The notes under the pieces are model-generated. The model worked only from the letters and a program-made list of their open reading frames with translations, did no database searches and was not told where the DNA came from. A stretch of 64,000 bases of DNA from Streptomyces sp. MA5143a. Lineage in GTDB: Bacteria > Actinomycetota > Actinomycetes > Streptomycetales > Streptomycetaceae. The stretch lies in the NCBI RefSeq assembly GCF_900290235.1, contig NZ_OLMK01000009.1, positions 124,001 through 188,000 of the forward strand. The letters run 5' to 3'. Shown piece after piece: positions 1 through 11,700 of this stretch. Position 1 is the first letter of the stretch; each line of letters starts with the position of its first letter. Both the position numbers and the translations under genes were made by a program.

Positions 1-741
1 GTCGAAGACGTGGTGCAGCGTGCCGTGGTGCCACGGGCTCGGCTGGTCGTGGGGCTGCGCCGTGGGCGACTTGTCGAACGGCTTCACACCGATCATGTGC
101 GTGAACAGGCAGCGCGAGTGTGTCCGGGCACGCGTGGGCGTCTCGCGCAGATCGAACTTCTCCGCGAGAGGCGAGCGGAACCCGCTGCCGTCCACCACGT
201 AGGAAGCCCGGAACTCCTCGCCGTGCTCCGTGCGCAGGACCGCGCCCTCGTCCGGGTCGATGTCGATCTCGGTGACCCGGGTCGCGAGCCGCGCCTCGGC
301 TCCGTACCTGAGCGCGACGTGGAACAGATGCGCGTCGACGTCCTGCCGGAACAGGTGGGTCTCGGTGCGCAGATCGATGGGGACCACCAGCTGGTTGATC
401 TCCTGCGGATTCTGCGGCTGTCCCTCCCGGTGGTAGACGAAGCCGAAGTTCTGCTTCTGGCCGCAGTTGGGGGAGATCTCCTCGATGGTCCCCTTGTAGT
501 TCGACAGGGCCTTCAGCTCGGGCACGTCGTAACGCTTGGCGATGAGCCGCGCCATGCCCGAGGTGTACGGGATGGTCGACTCGCCGACCGCGAAGCGCGG
601 GTGGGTGCCGGCGTCGAGGATGAGGGTCTTCACCCCGTTGCGGGCGAGCACCGCACCCAGCATGCCACCGGCCATACCGCTGCCGAGGATCACCACGTCG
701 TACCGGTCTGCCGCCGCGGAGGCGGAGTTCTTGCCTTGCAC
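1..741 (-). CDS. flavin-dependent halogenase, CtcP-like (C-terminus outside window)
   Basis: Reads leftward for 247 codons without a stop, so the 3' end lies beyond the window. The GTG start is preceded by AAGGAAG at a normal distance. The N-terminus has a Rossmann FAD-binding motif GSGMAG at residues 18-23 and the halogenase-type GESTIPYTS string near residue 53. The family (FADH2-dependent halogenases and related oxidoreductases of the chlortetracycline type) chlorinates activated aromatic rings using FADH2, O2 and halide. It starts 36 bp after the stop of a second halogenase on the same strand, so the two form one operon divergent from the PKS genes. Substrate is not deducible; a tailoring role on the aromatic polyketide is inferred. 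A non-halogenating FAD monooxygenase remains possible because the C-terminal half is not visible. Confidence 0.8.
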   Translation of the reverse strand, partial: MQGKNSASAAADRYDVVILGSGMAGGMLGAVLARNGVKTLILDAGTHPRFAVGESTIPYTSGMARLIAKRYDVPELKALSNYKGTIEEISPNCGQKQNFGFVYHREGQPQNPQEINQLVVPIDLRTETHLFRQDVDAHLFHVALRYGAEARLATRVTEIDIDPDEGAVLRTEHGEEFRASYVVDGSGFRSPLAEKFDLRETPTRARTHSRCLFTHMIGVKPFDKSPTAQPHDQPSPWHHGTLHHVFD

Positions 742-777
742 CAGTTCTTCCTTCCCTTTGACGTTCGTCCGGTCGGC

Positions 778-2055
778 TCAGTTCTCGGTGGTGGCGGAGG
801 GCTCGGTCTCCGGGACCAGGTCGTCGACAGTGATGTCCAGCGCGAGGTGCTTGCCGCGCAGGCCGGCGAGGAGCGTGACGAAGTCGTTCGCCGGAGTGTT
901 CTTCTCCTCCGGGTCGATGATCGACTGGGCCAGCCTGTGGTAGTCCTCCTTCTTCAGCGACCGGTCGTAGAAGCGCTCCACGAAGGAACGGACCTCGTTG
1001 AAGAAGCTCAGGTAGGCGGTGGCGTAGCGCTTGAGCGCCACTTCCTCGATCTCCGGGTACAGGAGGATCTTGTCGATGACCCGGGACAGGATGCTCCCCG
1101 CGGTCGTCGCCAGCGCGACGCCGGTCGAGATCAACGGGTCGACGAAGGCGGCCGAGTCGCCGACGGCGGCCCAGCCCTTCCCGTAGACGGTCTGGTTCGT
1201 GTACGACCAGTCGCGGGCACTGCGGAACCCGGCCGACTGGCGGGCGTCCCGCAGCATGTGCTTGAGCTTCGTGGTCTTCTCGACCTCGTCGCGGAACAGC
1301 TGCTCGAGGTTCTGGTCGGACTCGCCGGCGACCGAGCTCGGCGTCACGAAACCGACGCTGACCGTCCCCTTGTCGAGCGGAATCCCCCAGAACCATCCGT
1401 TCTCGATGCCCTCGATGAGGATGTTGGTGTACTGGTCGCCGGGCAGCCGCTCGCAGTTGTCGAAGTACGTCCACACGGCGACGTTGCGGAGCTTGTCGTG
1501 CCAGTGGATCTCCGAGTACTTACGGGTGAGGACGCGGGCCTGGCCCGACGCGTCCACCACCATGGAGGCCTTGACCTCGTTGACCTCCTTGGCGCCGCGC
1601 ACGGTGAAGCGGACACCCGTGACCCGGTCGTCCTCCTCGATGGGCTCCTTCACTGTGGCGTCCTCGACGACGAACGCCCCCAGCTCCCGCGCCCGGTCGA
1701 GGATCACCGAGTCCAGGTCGGCGCGCCGGGTGTGGTAAGCGAACGGATAGTCACCGCCGTCGACGAAGGAGAAGTCCCAGGCCGCCTGCTCGCTTCCCCA
1801 GACGAAGGTCCCGCCGTACTTGCGCTCGAATCCACGCTGTTCAAGGCGCTCGGTCAGCCCCATTTCCTCCATGGGGGCCATCACGACCGGAATAAGGGAT
1901 TCGCCGACGTGGTAACGCGGAAAACGCTCGCGGTCGAGAATCAATACCTTGTGTCCGCGCTTGGCCAGAAGACCGGCGGTGGTGGCACCGGCCGGCCCAC
2001 CACCGATAACGATGACATCGAATTCAGTGGGTATGCCAGTGAGAGTGGACGGCAT
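778..2055 (-). CDS. flavin-dependent halogenase (PltA/CndH-like)
   Basis: A 425-residue FADH2-dependent halogenase. The ATG at 2055 has GGGAAGG six bases upstream; an in-frame extension further upstream lacks a better ribosome site. Residues 18-23 are the FAD motif GGGPAG, followed by RFPRYHVGESLIP. At about residues 221-226 lies GWFWGIP, matching the WxWxIP signature that separates halogenases from flavin monooxygenases. Members of this branch chlorinate phenol or pyrrole rings, often while the substrate is tethered to a carrier protein. It is the promoter-proximal gene of a leftward operon with another halogenase and faces the PKS genes across a 269-bp intergenic region. Product and regiochemistry are not deducible. 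Confidence 0.9.
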   Translation of the reverse strand: MPSTLTGIPTEFDVIVIGGGPAGATTAGLLAKRGHKVLILDRERFPRYHVGESLIPVVMAPMEEMGLTERLEQRGFERKYGGTFVWGSEQAAWDFSFVDGGDYPFAYHTRRADLDSVILDRARELGAFVVEDATVKEPIEEDDRVTGVRFTVRGAKEVNEVKASMVVDASGQARVLTRKYSEIHWHDKLRNVAVWTYFDNCERLPGDQYTNILIEGIENGWFWGIPLDKGTVSVGFVTPSSVAGESDQNLEQLFRDEVEKTTKLKHMLRDARQSAGFRSARDWSYTNQTVYGKGWAAVGDSAAFVDPLISTGVALATTAGSILSRVIDKILLYPEIEEVALKRYATAYLSFFNEVRSFVERFYDRSLKKEDYHRLAQSIIDPEEKNTPANDFVTLLAGLRGKHLALDITVDDLVPETEPSATTEN

Positions 2056-2324
2056 GCTCGACCTTCCCGATCCGAAACGTGCCACATCCCGCCGAGCGGG
2101 CATCCGCAGCACTGCGTTGGCTGGACTCAGCCAGGTTCGAGCAGGCGTGCTGAACGCCTTCTGTACAGCCTCTGGACGACTCCTTGTGAAATTCGGAAGG
2201 CGTACTGGATCAGGGGGAGAAATAGGGGTTGTATTCCCTGTCCCGGACTTTCTAGCGTTACGCAAGGTGTGCTCGCCTCTCACGGCAGAGGTGCGAGCAA
2301 GCTCAAGCAGGCAGGAGCGTACGA
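2056..2324. promoter_or_regulatory. divergent promoter region, halogenase / PKS
   Basis: This 269-bp gap separates the leftward halogenase operon from the rightward PKS operon and must carry both promoters. Eight-base inverted arms ACGCCTTC (2154-2161) and GAAGGCGT (2196-2203) are present, and a shorter GCGT-t-ACGC lies near 2257. No convincing -35/-10 pair was identified by eye. No pathway-specific regulator is encoded in the window. Confidence 0.4.
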
Positions 2325-5300
2325 GTGACGCAAGTCGAAGACATCCGGCCACTTTCCAGGGCGCTGCGAGACCATGCCCTCGACCGCCCGGACAAAGTCG
2401 CCTTCGCCGACGAGGAGCGCGAGGTCACCTACGGGCGGCTCGCCGACCGGACGGGGCGGCTGGCCGGCCACCTGGCCGGGTTCGGGGTGGAGCGCGGCGA
2501 CCGGGTCGCGATCCTCCTCGGCAACAGCGTCACGACCGTCGAAAGCTACCTCGCGGTCACTCGCGCCGCCGCAGTGGGCGTGCCGGTCAATCCCCAGTCG
2601 TCGGACGCCGAACTGGCGCATCAACTGGACGACAGCGGAGCGCGGTTCGTCATCACCGACGGCGTCCACCTGGAGCAGGTCGAGCGCATGAGGGCGACGC
2701 GGAAGGCAATGATCGTCGTCCTCGCGCACGGCAGCGCCTCCGGCCGCGGCATCCTCGCCTTCGAGGAGCTCGCCGAGAGCGAACCCGAGCAAGGGCCCCG
2801 AGACGACCTCGGCCTCGATGAGCCGGCCTGGATTCTCTACACCTCCGGCACCACCGGGGCAGCCAAGGGCGTGGTCTCCCACCAGCGGGCCTGTCTGTGG
2901 TCGGTCCACTCCTCCTACCAAGGAGTCCTCGGTCTCGGCCCCGACGACCGGGTGTTGTGGCCGCTGCCGCTCTTCCACAGCCTCGCGCACATCCTCTGCG
3001 TCCTGGGTGTGACCGTCACCGGAGCCACCGCGCGCATCCTCCCCGGCTTCGGCGCCCGTGACGTGCTGGAGGCCTTGCACGCCGAGCCGTTCACCATGCT
3101 GCTCGGTGTCCCGTCCATGTACTTCCAGCTGGTGGAGGAGGTGGAGGCGGCCGAGGAGGCCGGCCGGACGATTCCGAAGCCGCGGGTCTGCGTGGTCACC
3201 GGTGCGGCGACCGGCGCGGCGCTCGCATCAGCCGTCGAGCGCGTGCTCGGCGCACCTCTCGTGAACAGCTACGGCTCGACCGAGACCTGCGGCGCGATCA
3301 CCATGAGCCGCCCCGACTCCCCGCGGCCGCCCGGTACCTGCGGAACCGCGGTGCCCGGCAGCGAGCTGCGCCTGATCGACCCACGCACCGGCCTCGACGT
3401 GCCCACCGGCGACGAGGGAGACGTCCTCGTCAAGAGCCCGAGCCTGCTGCTCGGGTACCACGGGCGACCGGAGGAGACCGCGGCCGCGTTGCGCGACGGT
3501 TGGTACCACACCGGAGACCTGGCCCGGATGGACGCCGCAGGACGCCTGACCATCACCGGCCGCGTCAAGGAGCTCATCATCCGGGCGGGCGAGAACATCC
3601 AGCCCGGCGAGATCGAAGAGGCCCTGCGGAGCGTGCCGGGCATCGACGACGTGGCCGTGACCGGCCGACCGGACGAGGCGCTCGGTGAAGTCCCCGTGGC
3701 CTACGTGGTACCCGGGTCCGAAGGGTGGTCGCCCGCCGAGGCGCTGGCAGCGTGCCGGGACCGGCTCAGCTACTTCAAGGTCCCGACGGAGATCTATGAG
3801 ATCGCCGCCCTGCCGCTCACCGGCTCCGGCAAGGTCAGCCGCCGCAGGCTGTCGCGGCTTCCGGCCCGGCTGCGGGGCGTCGGCACAAGCCACCACGAAC
3901 ATCTGTGGCGCATGGGATGGATTCCGTGGGAGCCGCAGCGGGAGCCGACAGGCTCGGACGGGGCACCGGCGGGAGCGGACGCCATGGCGTGGCGCTGGGC
4001 CGTGATCGGACCCGGGGATCCGGCATTCGCAGAGGCCGTGCGCCGGGCCGGCGGCTTCACCGAGGTCTTCCCGGACATGGCGACCGCTCGTGCCGCCGGG
4101 GCGTTCGACGGCTACCTGCTTGTCTCCCGCGCGCCGGACACCGGCTCGCTGCACGACGCGATCGCCGCGCCTCCCGCCTGGGGAACGGACGGCATACCCG
4201 AGGGCCGGATCGTCGTCCTCACCCGGGGCGCCGTGGCCGGCCGCCCCGGGGACCGGCTGGTTCCGGCCGCCGCAGCCGCGCACGCCCGGATGCTTGCCGA
4301 GGGGGCCGGCCGGACCGTCCTGGTCGACCTGGAGCCGGGGGAGGGGACCGGGGAGGCGTACGTCACCGCTTGGCGTGCAATCCTGGAAGCCCCCGCGGAG
4401 GAGACCGAGTTCGCCATCCGCGCCGGGGAGATCCTCGTGCCGCGGCTCAGGCGCGCACGGGCGTCGGCCGAGGTCACCGCGGTCCCGCCGCGAGCCGGAG
4501 GGACGGCCCTCGTGACGGGGGCGGGCAGTACCCTCGCACGGATTCTCGCCACCCACCTCGTCGTGGACCACGGGGTCCGCGACATCGCCGTGACCGACAC
4601 CGACCCGGCCGCGGCCGAGTCTCTGGCCGCCCGGCTGACGCGGCTCGGCGCCACCGTGACCGTACGCACCGAACTGCCGGACACGCCCGAGGGCGCCGCC
4701 GCCCTGATCGCCGCCTCGGGGCCGGACCGCCCGCTCGACACGATCATCCACACGGTGGCCACCCCCGCCGACGCGACGGCCGCGGACCGGCTGATCACCC
4801 TGACCCGCGAATCAGGGCACACGACGCTGACCCTCTGCGGCACGCTCAGCCACCCCGGCGTCCATCCCGTCGCCCCCGCCGCGGCGGCGGCCGCGGCCTG
4901 TGCCGCCGCGCTCGCCGACGACGCCGCCCACGTCACCCTCCTGGCCTTCGGCCCGATCACCACGGACGGGGAGGCCCCCGAGGCCATGCCGCCGGGCCTC
5001 GCGGCACTCACCGGACGGGAGGCGGGCGACGCCTTCGACGCCGGGCGGGCGACCGGGGGCCATGCGCTGGTGATGCGCATCGACCCGCGGACCGTGCGGT
5101 CCACGGGGGCTGCTCGACTTCGCCGTCTGCTCCACGCTCCCGCCGATGCCGGCGCCGACCCGGCGGTCGTCGAGGGGCTACGGGAACGGCTGAGCGGGTT
5201 GCCTGCCAGGGCGCGTGAGCGGGCGCTGACCGAACTCGTACGGGACGAGGTGGCGCGCGTGCTCGGACTCGACGAGCCCGGGCGCATCGAGGCCGACCGC

Positions 5301-8300
5301 GCGTTCACCCACCTCGGGCTCACCTCGCTCACCGCTGTCGCCCTGCGCGACCGGCTGGCCGCGCGGACCGGCCTGCGATTGCCCGTGACGACGGCCTTCG
5401 ACCGTCCCACGACCTCCGTGCTGGCCGCGGCCCTGGACCGCGAGCTGTTCGGCCACAGGCCGGACGACGACACCGGGCCATACCCCCCGCGCGCGGACGA
5501 CGACGATCCCGTCGTCATCGTCGGTATGAGCTGCCGCTACCCGGGGGGCGTCGCATCCCCCGAGGACCTTTGGCGGCTCGTCGCCGAAGGCCGCGACGCC
5601 ATCGGCTCCTTCCCCACCGACCGCGGTTGGGACCTGGAGCGGCTGCTGTCCGGCGACGGCAGTGAGGCCGGCACCTCGGCCACCGGCAACGGCGGATTCC
5701 TCGACGCACCGGGCGACTTCGACGCCGCGTTCTTCGGTATCAGCCCGCGCGAGGCCCTCGCCATGGACCCGCAGCAACGACTGCTTCTGGAGGTCGGCTG
5801 GGAGGCGGTGGAACGTGCCGGCATCGACCCGACCGCCCTGCGGCAGACGGACACCGGCGTGTACGTCGGGCTGATGTTCCACGACTACGCCAAGAACCCC
5901 GGCCGCCTCCCCGAGGACCTGGAACGACTCCTCGGCACCGGCACCGCGGGCAGTGTCGCCTCCGGGCGCCTCGCCTACACGCTGGGCCTCAACGGCCCGG
6001 CTCTCACGGTCGACACCGCCTGTTCCTCTTCGCTCGTCGCCCTGCACCTGGCCTCGCAGGCCCTGCGCCGCGGCGAATGCTCGCTCGCCCTGGCCGGTGG
6101 CGTGGCGGTAATGGCGACGCCCAGCACCTTCGTGGAGTTCAGCCGCCAGCACGGCCTGGCACCCGACGGTCGGTGCAAAGCCTTCGGCGCGGACGCCGAC
6201 GGAACCGGCTGGTCCGAGGGCGTCGGCGTCGTCGTCCTGGAACGGCTCTCCGACGCACGTCGCAACGGCCGTCCCGTCCTCGCTGTGATCCGCGGCAGCG
6301 CGGTGAACCAGGACGGCGCCAGCAACGGCCTCACCGCACCGAGCGGACCGGCACAGCAGCAGGTCATCCGCCGGGCCCTGGCCGACGCGGGCCTGAATCC
6401 CGCCGACGTGGACGCCGTCGAGGCCCACGGCACGGGGACCGTCCTCGGTGACCCGATCGAGGCCAACGCGCTTCTCGCGACCTACGGTCGGGGCCGGGAC
6501 CCGGAACGCCCGTTGCTCGTCGGCTCGTTCAAGTCCAACATCGGCCACGCCCAGTCCGCGGCCGGCGTCGGCGCCGTGATCAAGATGGTGCAGGCGATCC
6601 GGCACGGCGAACTGCCCCGCACCCTGCATGCCGACCGGCCGACCTCGGCCGTGGACTGGGCCTCGGGCGCGGTTCGCCTGCTCCAGAAGCACACCGCCTG
6701 GCCCGAGACCGCGGATCGCCGACGTGCCGCTGTGTCCTCCTTCGGGGTCAGCGGCACGAACGCCCACCTCATCCTGGAACAGGCCCCGGACCCCCTGCCC
6801 GTCGCCTCTCCGGCCGGACGGCCCGACACCGTGCCGGTGGTCCTGTCGGCCCGCACCGGGCCGGCGCTGCGCCGCCAGGCCGAACTCCTGCTGGACGTGG
6901 TCCGCGCCGATCCCGGCCTCCGCGTCCCCGCCCTCGCGGCCGCCCTGGCCACCACGCGTACCGCTTTTCCGCGTCGCACCGCGTTCGTCGTGGAAGGGGT
7001 GGCGGAACTGGAGCGCCGACTGGCGGCCGTCGCCGCCGGCGAGGATGCGGGATTCGCGCCGGACGGGGCCCGTGGCGAGGCGTCGCTGGCCATCGGATTC
7101 ACCGGCCAGGGCAGCCAGCGCCCAGGAATGGGGCAGGAGTTGTACGCCGCCTACCCCGTCTTCGCCGCAGCGCTCGACGCGGCCTGTGCCGCCCTCGACC
7201 CGTACCTGGACCGTCCGTTGCGCGACGTCATGTGGGTTGCCGGGGGCACGTCCGAGGCCGGGCTCCTCGACCGTACCGACTTCACGCAGGCCGCGTTGTT
7301 CGCCCTGGAGAGCGCGCTCTTCCGGCTCGTCGAGTCCTGGGGCATCGTTCCCGATCTCGTCATGGGACATTCGATCGGGGCGCTGACGGCCGCACACGCG
7401 GCCGGGGTGTTGTCCCTCCAGGACGCGGCCTCGCTCGTCGCGTCCCGCGGCCGGCTGATGGCCGCGCTGCCGCCCGGTGGCGCCATGGCGGCGATCGAGG
7501 CGACCGAGGACGAGGTCCGTACCGCGCTCGAGACCCGTGCCGGGTCAACCGCCGGATCCGTGGCCGTCGCCGCGCTCAACGGTCCGCGCTCGGTCGTGGT
7601 GTCCGGTGACGAGGAGGCGGTACGAGCGGTCGGCGAGGCGTTCCGGGCGCGGAAGCGCCGGGTGACCGGGCTCCGGGTCAGCCACGCCTTTCACTCGCCG
7701 CTCATGGATCCCATGCTGGAGGAGTTCAGGGCGGCGGCGCGGAAGGTGACCTACCGCCCGCCCGCCGTCCCGATGATCTCCGACCTGACCGGGCGGCCTG
7801 CCGATACGGCCCAACTCTGCTCGCCCGACTACTGGGTGAGCCACGTCCGAGAGGCCGTTCGCTTCGCGGACGCCGTGACCGCCCTCCCGGCCCAGGGCGT
7901 CACCTCCTTCCTCGAACTCGGACCCGACCGTCAGCTCACCACGATGGCGAGCGAGTGCGTGCCCGGCGGCGAACTGCACCTGTGCGGAGGACTGCGCCGC
8001 GGACGGTCCGAGGTGCGCTCACTGCTCGACGCGGTGGCCCGGGCCCATGTGCACGGCGTTCCCGTCGACTGGCGGAAGTTCTTCGCCGGACGTCCCGCGC
8101 GCCCGCTCGACCTGCCCGTCTACCCCTTCGAGCACCGGCGATACTGGCTCGCGTCCGTGCCGGAGGGAACCACTGCGGCGCAGGCGCAGGCTGAGGCTTC
8201 GGGCCCTCCGTCCCCGCCGGACGACCCCTCGGTCGTGGACCGGCTGCGCGCCGAACTGTCGCGTCTCTCCGACGAGCTGAGGGAAAGGAAGCTGACCGAT

Positions 8301-8798
8301 CTCGTACGAGGAGAGGTCGCCGAGGTGGCCGGCTTCGACGGCCCCCACGAGGTCGAGGCCGACAGCAGCATGACCGACTTAGGGCTCGACTCCGTCTCCG
8401 TCCAGGACCTGAGCAATCGCCTCGGCGCGCGGAGCGGACTCGAACTGCCCGCCTCACTGGCCTTCGACCACCCGACGTCGACGGCCATCGCGCGCCACAT
8501 GCTCGCCGCGCTCCACGCCTCGGGCTTCGCCCGGGAAGACGGGGACGTACGGGCACCGCAAGGCACGGTCTTCGGGGAACTGGCCCGGCTCGAAGCATCC
8601 GTCGAACGAGACCGCCCAGACGCCGCCGCGCGCGACCGGCTCGTCGAGCGGCTGCGCGCCCTCACCACGCAACTCGTCGAGGGCTCGTCGGGGTACTCCG
8701 AGAGCGCGGAGGAGACCTCGCTCGGCGAGCGGATCGTCGAGGCCGCGACGGTCGACCAGCTCTTCGACCTCATCGACAACGAACTGAAGGGATCGTGA
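2325..8798 (+). CDS. modular type I PKS: CoA ligase-(inactive KR)-ACP-KS-AT-ACP
   Basis: A 2157-residue loading-plus-first-extension PKS, started at GTG 2325 with AGGAG seven bases upstream. Order: acyl/aryl-CoA-ligase-type adenylating domain about 1-510 ([11 protein letters not shown] near 172, [25 protein letters not shown] near 412, terminal [10 protein letters not shown]); degenerate ketoreductase about 700-930; ACP with Ser1001 (LGLTSL); KS about 1060-1480 (Cys1233 in TACSSS, later HGTGT and SNIGH); AT (GQGSQ, GHSIG with Ser1683, malonyl-type HAFH at 1787-1790); ACP with Ser2023 (LGLDSV); C-terminal docking tail ending in FDLIDNEL. The KR region lacks the catalytic Tyr. A TTA leucine codon lies at 8379-8381. 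Inferred role: activate a carboxylic acid starter and add one unreduced malonyl unit, then pass to the next gene, one base downstream. Confidence 0.93.
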   Translation: MTQVEDIRPLSRALRDHALDRPDKVAFADEEREVTYGRLADRTGRLAGHLAGFGVERGDRVAILLGNSVTTVESYLAVTRAAAVGVPVNPQSSDAELAHQLDDSGARFVITDGVHLEQVERMRATRKAMIVVLAHGSASGRGILAFEELAESEPEQGPRDDLGLDEPAWILYTSGTTGAAKGVVSHQRACLWSVHSSYQGVLGLGPDDRVLWPLPLFHSLAHILCVLGVTVTGATARILPGFGARDVLEALHAEPFTMLLGVPSMYFQLVEEVEAAEEAGRTIPKPRVCVVTGAATGAALASAVERVLGAPLVNSYGSTETCGAITMSRPDSPRPPGTCGTAVPGSELRLIDPRTGLDVPTGDEGDVLVKSPSLLLGYHGRPEETAAALRDGWYHTGDLARMDAAGRLTITGRVKELIIRAGENIQPGEIEEALRSVPGIDDVAVTGRPDEALGEVPVAYVVPGSEGWSPAEALAACRDRLSYFKVPTEIYEIAALPLTGSGKVSRRRLSRLPARLRGVGTSHHEHLWRMGWIPWEPQREPTGSDGAPAGADAMAWRWAVIGPGDPAFAEAVRRAGGFTEVFPDMATARAAGAFDGYLLVSRAPDTGSLHDAIAAPPAWGTDGIPEGRIVVLTRGAVAGRPGDRLVPAAAAAHARMLAEGAGRTVLVDLEPGEGTGEAYVTAWRAILEAPAEETEFAIRAGEILVPRLRRARASAEVTAVPPRAGGTALVTGAGSTLARILATHLVVDHGVRDIAVTDTDPAAAESLAARLTRLGATVTVRTELPDTPEGAAALIAASGPDRPLDTIIHTVATPADATAADRLITLTRESGHTTLTLCGTLSHPGVHPVAPAAAAAAACAAALADDAAHVTLLAFGPITTDGEAPEAMPPGLAALTGREAGDAFDAGRATGGHALVMRIDPRTVRSTGAARLRRLLHAPADAGADPAVVEGLRERLSGLPARARERALTELVRDEVARVLGLDEPGRIEADRAFTHLGLTSLTAVALRDRLAARTGLRLPVTTAFDRPTTSVLAAALDRELFGHRPDDDTGPYPPRADDDDPVVIVGMSCRYPGGVASPEDLWRLVAEGRDAIGSFPTDRGWDLERLLSGDGSEAGTSATGNGGFLDAPGDFDAAFFGISPREALAMDPQQRLLLEVGWEAVERAGIDPTALRQTDTGVYVGLMFHDYAKNPGRLPEDLERLLGTGTAGSVASGRLAYTLGLNGPALTVDTACSSSLVALHLASQALRRGECSLALAGGVAVMATPSTFVEFSRQHGLAPDGRCKAFGADADGTGWSEGVGVVVLERLSDARRNGRPVLAVIRGSAVNQDGASNGLTAPSGPAQQQVIRRALADAGLNPADVDAVEAHGTGTVLGDPIEANALLATYGRGRDPERPLLVGSFKSNIGHAQSAAGVGAVIKMVQAIRHGELPRTLHADRPTSAVDWASGAVRLLQKHTAWPETADRRRAAVSSFGVSGTNAHLILEQAPDPLPVASPAGRPDTVPVVLSARTGPALRRQAELLLDVVRADPGLRVPALAAALATTRTAFPRRTAFVVEGVAELERRLAAVAAGEDAGFAPDGARGEASLAIGFTGQGSQRPGMGQELYAAYPVFAAALDAACAALDPYLDRPLRDVMWVAGGTSEAGLLDRTDFTQAALFALESALFRLVESWGIVPDLVMGHSIGALTAAHAAGVLSLQDAASLVASRGRLMAALPPGGAMAAIEATEDEVRTALETRAGSTAGSVAVAALNGPRSVVVSGDEEAVRAVGEAFRARKRRVTGLRVSHAFHSPLMDPMLEEFRAAARKVTYRPPAVPMISDLTGRPADTAQLCSPDYWVSHVREAVRFADAVTALPAQGVTSFLELGPDRQLTTMASECVPGGELHLCGGLRRGRSEVRSLLDAVARAHVHGVPVDWRKFFAGRPARPLDLPVYPFEHRRYWLASVPEGTTAAQAQAEASGPPSPPDDPSVVDRLRAELSRLSDELRERKLTDLVRGEVAEVAGFDGPHEVEADSSMTDLGLDSVSVQDLSNRLGARSGLELPASLAFDHPTSTAIARHMLAALHASGFAREDGDVRAPQGTVFGELARLEASVERDRPDAAARDRLVERLRALTTQLVEGSSGYSESAEETSLGERIVEAATVDQLFDLIDNELKGS

Positions 8799-8799
8799 C

Positions 8800-11700
8800 G
8801 TGACGGGCAACGAGGAGAAGCTGGTCGACTACCTCAAGAAGGTCACCGCCGAGTTGCAGGAGACCCGTCGGCAGCTTCGCAACGCCACGGCGGCGAGCCG
8901 TGAGCCGATCGCCATCGTGGGCATGGCATGCCGCTATCCCGGCGGAGTACGTTCCCCCGAGGACCTGTGGCGGCTGGTCCTGGAGGAGCGGGACGCCATT
9001 TCCGGATTCCCGACGAACCGGGGCTGGGACATCGAGGGTATCTACGACCCCGATCCCGACCGGCCCGGGACCTGCAATGCCCGTGAGGGAGGCTTCCTGC
9101 ACGACGCCGCCCTGTTCGACGCCGAGTTCTTCGGGGTCTCGCCCCGGGAGGCGCAGGCGATGGACCCGCAGCAGCGGCTGCTCCTGGAGACCGCTTGGGA
9201 GGCGTTCGAGCGCGCCGGGATCGACCCGACCTCGCTGCGTGGCAGCGACACGGGCGTGTTCACCGGAGTCGTGCACCACGACTACGCGACCGCTCAGGTG
9301 CCGGACACGCTGGAGCCCTATCTCGTCACCGGCCTTTCCGGGGGCGTGGCCTCGGGCCGCATCGCGTACACGTTCGGCTTCGAGGGGCCGGCGGTGACGG
9401 TGGACACCGCGTGCTCGTCGTCGCTGGTCGCCCTGCATCAGGCGGCGCACGCGCTGCGCTCCGGGGAGTGCGGGATCGCGCTGGCCGGCGGAGTCACGAT
9501 CATGGCGACACCACGCGCCTTCCTTTCCTTCAGCCGACAGCGGGGTCTGTCGCCCGACGGCCGGTGCCGGGCGTTCGGTGCCGGGGCCGACGGCACGGGC
9601 TGGGCCGAGGGTGTGGGAATGCTGCTCGTCGAGCGGCTGTCGGACGCCCAGCGCAACGGCCACCCCGTTCTCGCGGTCCTGCGCGGGTCGGCGGTGAACC
9701 AGGACGGCGCCTCCAACGGACTCTCGGCTCCCAACGGCCCGTCCCAGCAGCGGGTGATCCGCAAAGCCCTGGCCCATGCGGGGCTCGCGGCGCGGGACGT
9801 CGACGTCGTCGAGGGCCACGGCACCGGCACGAAGCTCGGAGACCCGATCGAGGCCCAGGCGCTCCTGGCCACGTACGGCCAGGAACACGACGCCGGCCTG
9901 CCCCTGTACCTGGGGTCGATGAAGTCGAACGTGGGTCACACGCAGGCCGCGGCCGGAGTCGGCGGAGTGATCAAGATGGTCGAGGCGATGCGGCACGGCA
10001 TCCTGCCCAAGACCCTGCACGCGGACGAGGCCACGCCGCACGTCGACTGGTCTGCGGGAGCGGTGGAGCTCCTGACAAGCCGACGCGCATGGCCCGAGGC
10101 GGGCCGGCCCCGCCGAGCGGCGGTGTCCTCGTTCGGAATCAGCGGCACGAACGCCCATGTGATCCTCGAAGCGCCGCCCAAGACTGATGAGCAGGTCATC
10201 ATCACCGACACAGCAGAAGGGCCCGCCGTCAGCCGCACCTTCGCCGGCCCGACCGGCGAAGGCCCTCGGGACGCCGCACCGTCCCCGGTGCCCTGGCCGC
10301 TGTCCGGGCGGGACGCCGGGGCGCTACGGCAACAGATCACGCGCCTGCGGGCTTCCGCCGAGGCGGCGCCGAACGACACCCTGGACGTGAGTTACACGCT
10401 CGCACGGCGCGCGGTCTTCCGGCACCGGGCGGTGCTCCTCCGGGGCGGCGCCACCACCCGGGAGATCCTCGGCACAGCGCGGCCGGGCGGCACAGCGCTT
10501 CTCTTCTCCGGCCAGGGCAGCCAATACCTGGGCATGGGACGGGGACTGTACGAGGCCCATCCGGTTTTCGCGGAGTCGTTCGACGCGATCGCGGAGCACA
10601 CCGGGCTGCCCTTGCAGGACGTGGTCTTCGGCGCCGTGCAGGACGGCGTCCTCGACCAGACACGCTATGCACAGGTGGCCCTCTTCGCGGTGGAGGTCTC
10701 CCTGTACCGGCTGATACGCAGCCTGGGCGTCGACGTCCACGCTGTCGTGGGCCACTCGGTGGGCGAGGTGGCCGCGGCCCATGTGGCCGGTGTGATGTCC
10801 CTCGAGGACGCGTGCCGCCTGGTGGAGGCACGGGGCCGTCTGATGCAGGCGCTGCCGCAGGGCGGCGCCATGGCGGCGGTGGAGGTCTCCGAAGGCGAGG
10901 CGTCGGCGGCACTGGCAGGCCTGGAGGACCGGGTGGCACTGGCGGCGATCAACGGCCCCGGCTCCGTCGTGCTGTCCGGCGAGGAGGTCGAGGTCCAAAA
11001 GCTCGTGGATGCCTGGCGCGAACGAGGCGTGCGGACCCATTGGCTGACGGTCAGCCACGCCTTCCACTCGCCGCTGATGGACCCGATGCTGGCGGAGTTC
11101 CGTCGGGTCGTGGCAGGTCTCGAACTGCACGAACCCGTGCTGGCCGGTCTGCCTGCCGAGGTGGTGGACCCTGAGTACTGGGTACGGCACGTGCGCCGCC
11201 CTGTGCGCTTCGCCGACGCCGTGGCACGGGCACGCGAGTCCGGCGCCGTACGCTGGCTGGAGGTGGGACCGGGCGGCGTCCTGACCGCCCTGGCGCAGCG
11301 GATCGTGCCCGCCGACGAGGAGCAAGTCTTCGCGGCGGCACTGCGCACGGATCGCCCGGAGACCGAATCGCTCCTGATAGCCCTGGCCCAGGTGCACGTC
11401 GACGGCGGTACGGTCGACTGGAGCCGGCTGACGGAGGGGCGCGGCACGCTGGTAGACCTCCCCACGTACCCCTTCCAGTACCGGCCCTACTGGATCGAGG
11501 ACCACCTTCCCACGACGACGGCCCCCTCGCCGTCCGCAAACCCGTCCCTCGACCACCAGGCCGACGACGCGACCGGAAGCCGGTCGGGCGAGGCGGACGG
11601 AGGCGGAGCGGTCGGACCTCTCGCCGGTCTGACGGGCGCCGAACGGCTGGCCGCGGTGACGGAGCTCGTACGGACCGGGGCCTCCGAGATCCTCGGTCAC

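Noticed and set aside
10-2328. 772-codon plus-strand frame across the halogenases
   Set aside because: It runs antisense to two clear halogenase genes and shows only Arg/Val-rich, family-less sequence typical of GC-rich shadow frames.
5178-7397. 739-codon minus-strand frame inside the first PKS gene
   Set aside because: Antisense shadow of the KS and AT domains; no ribosome site, no recognisable domain.
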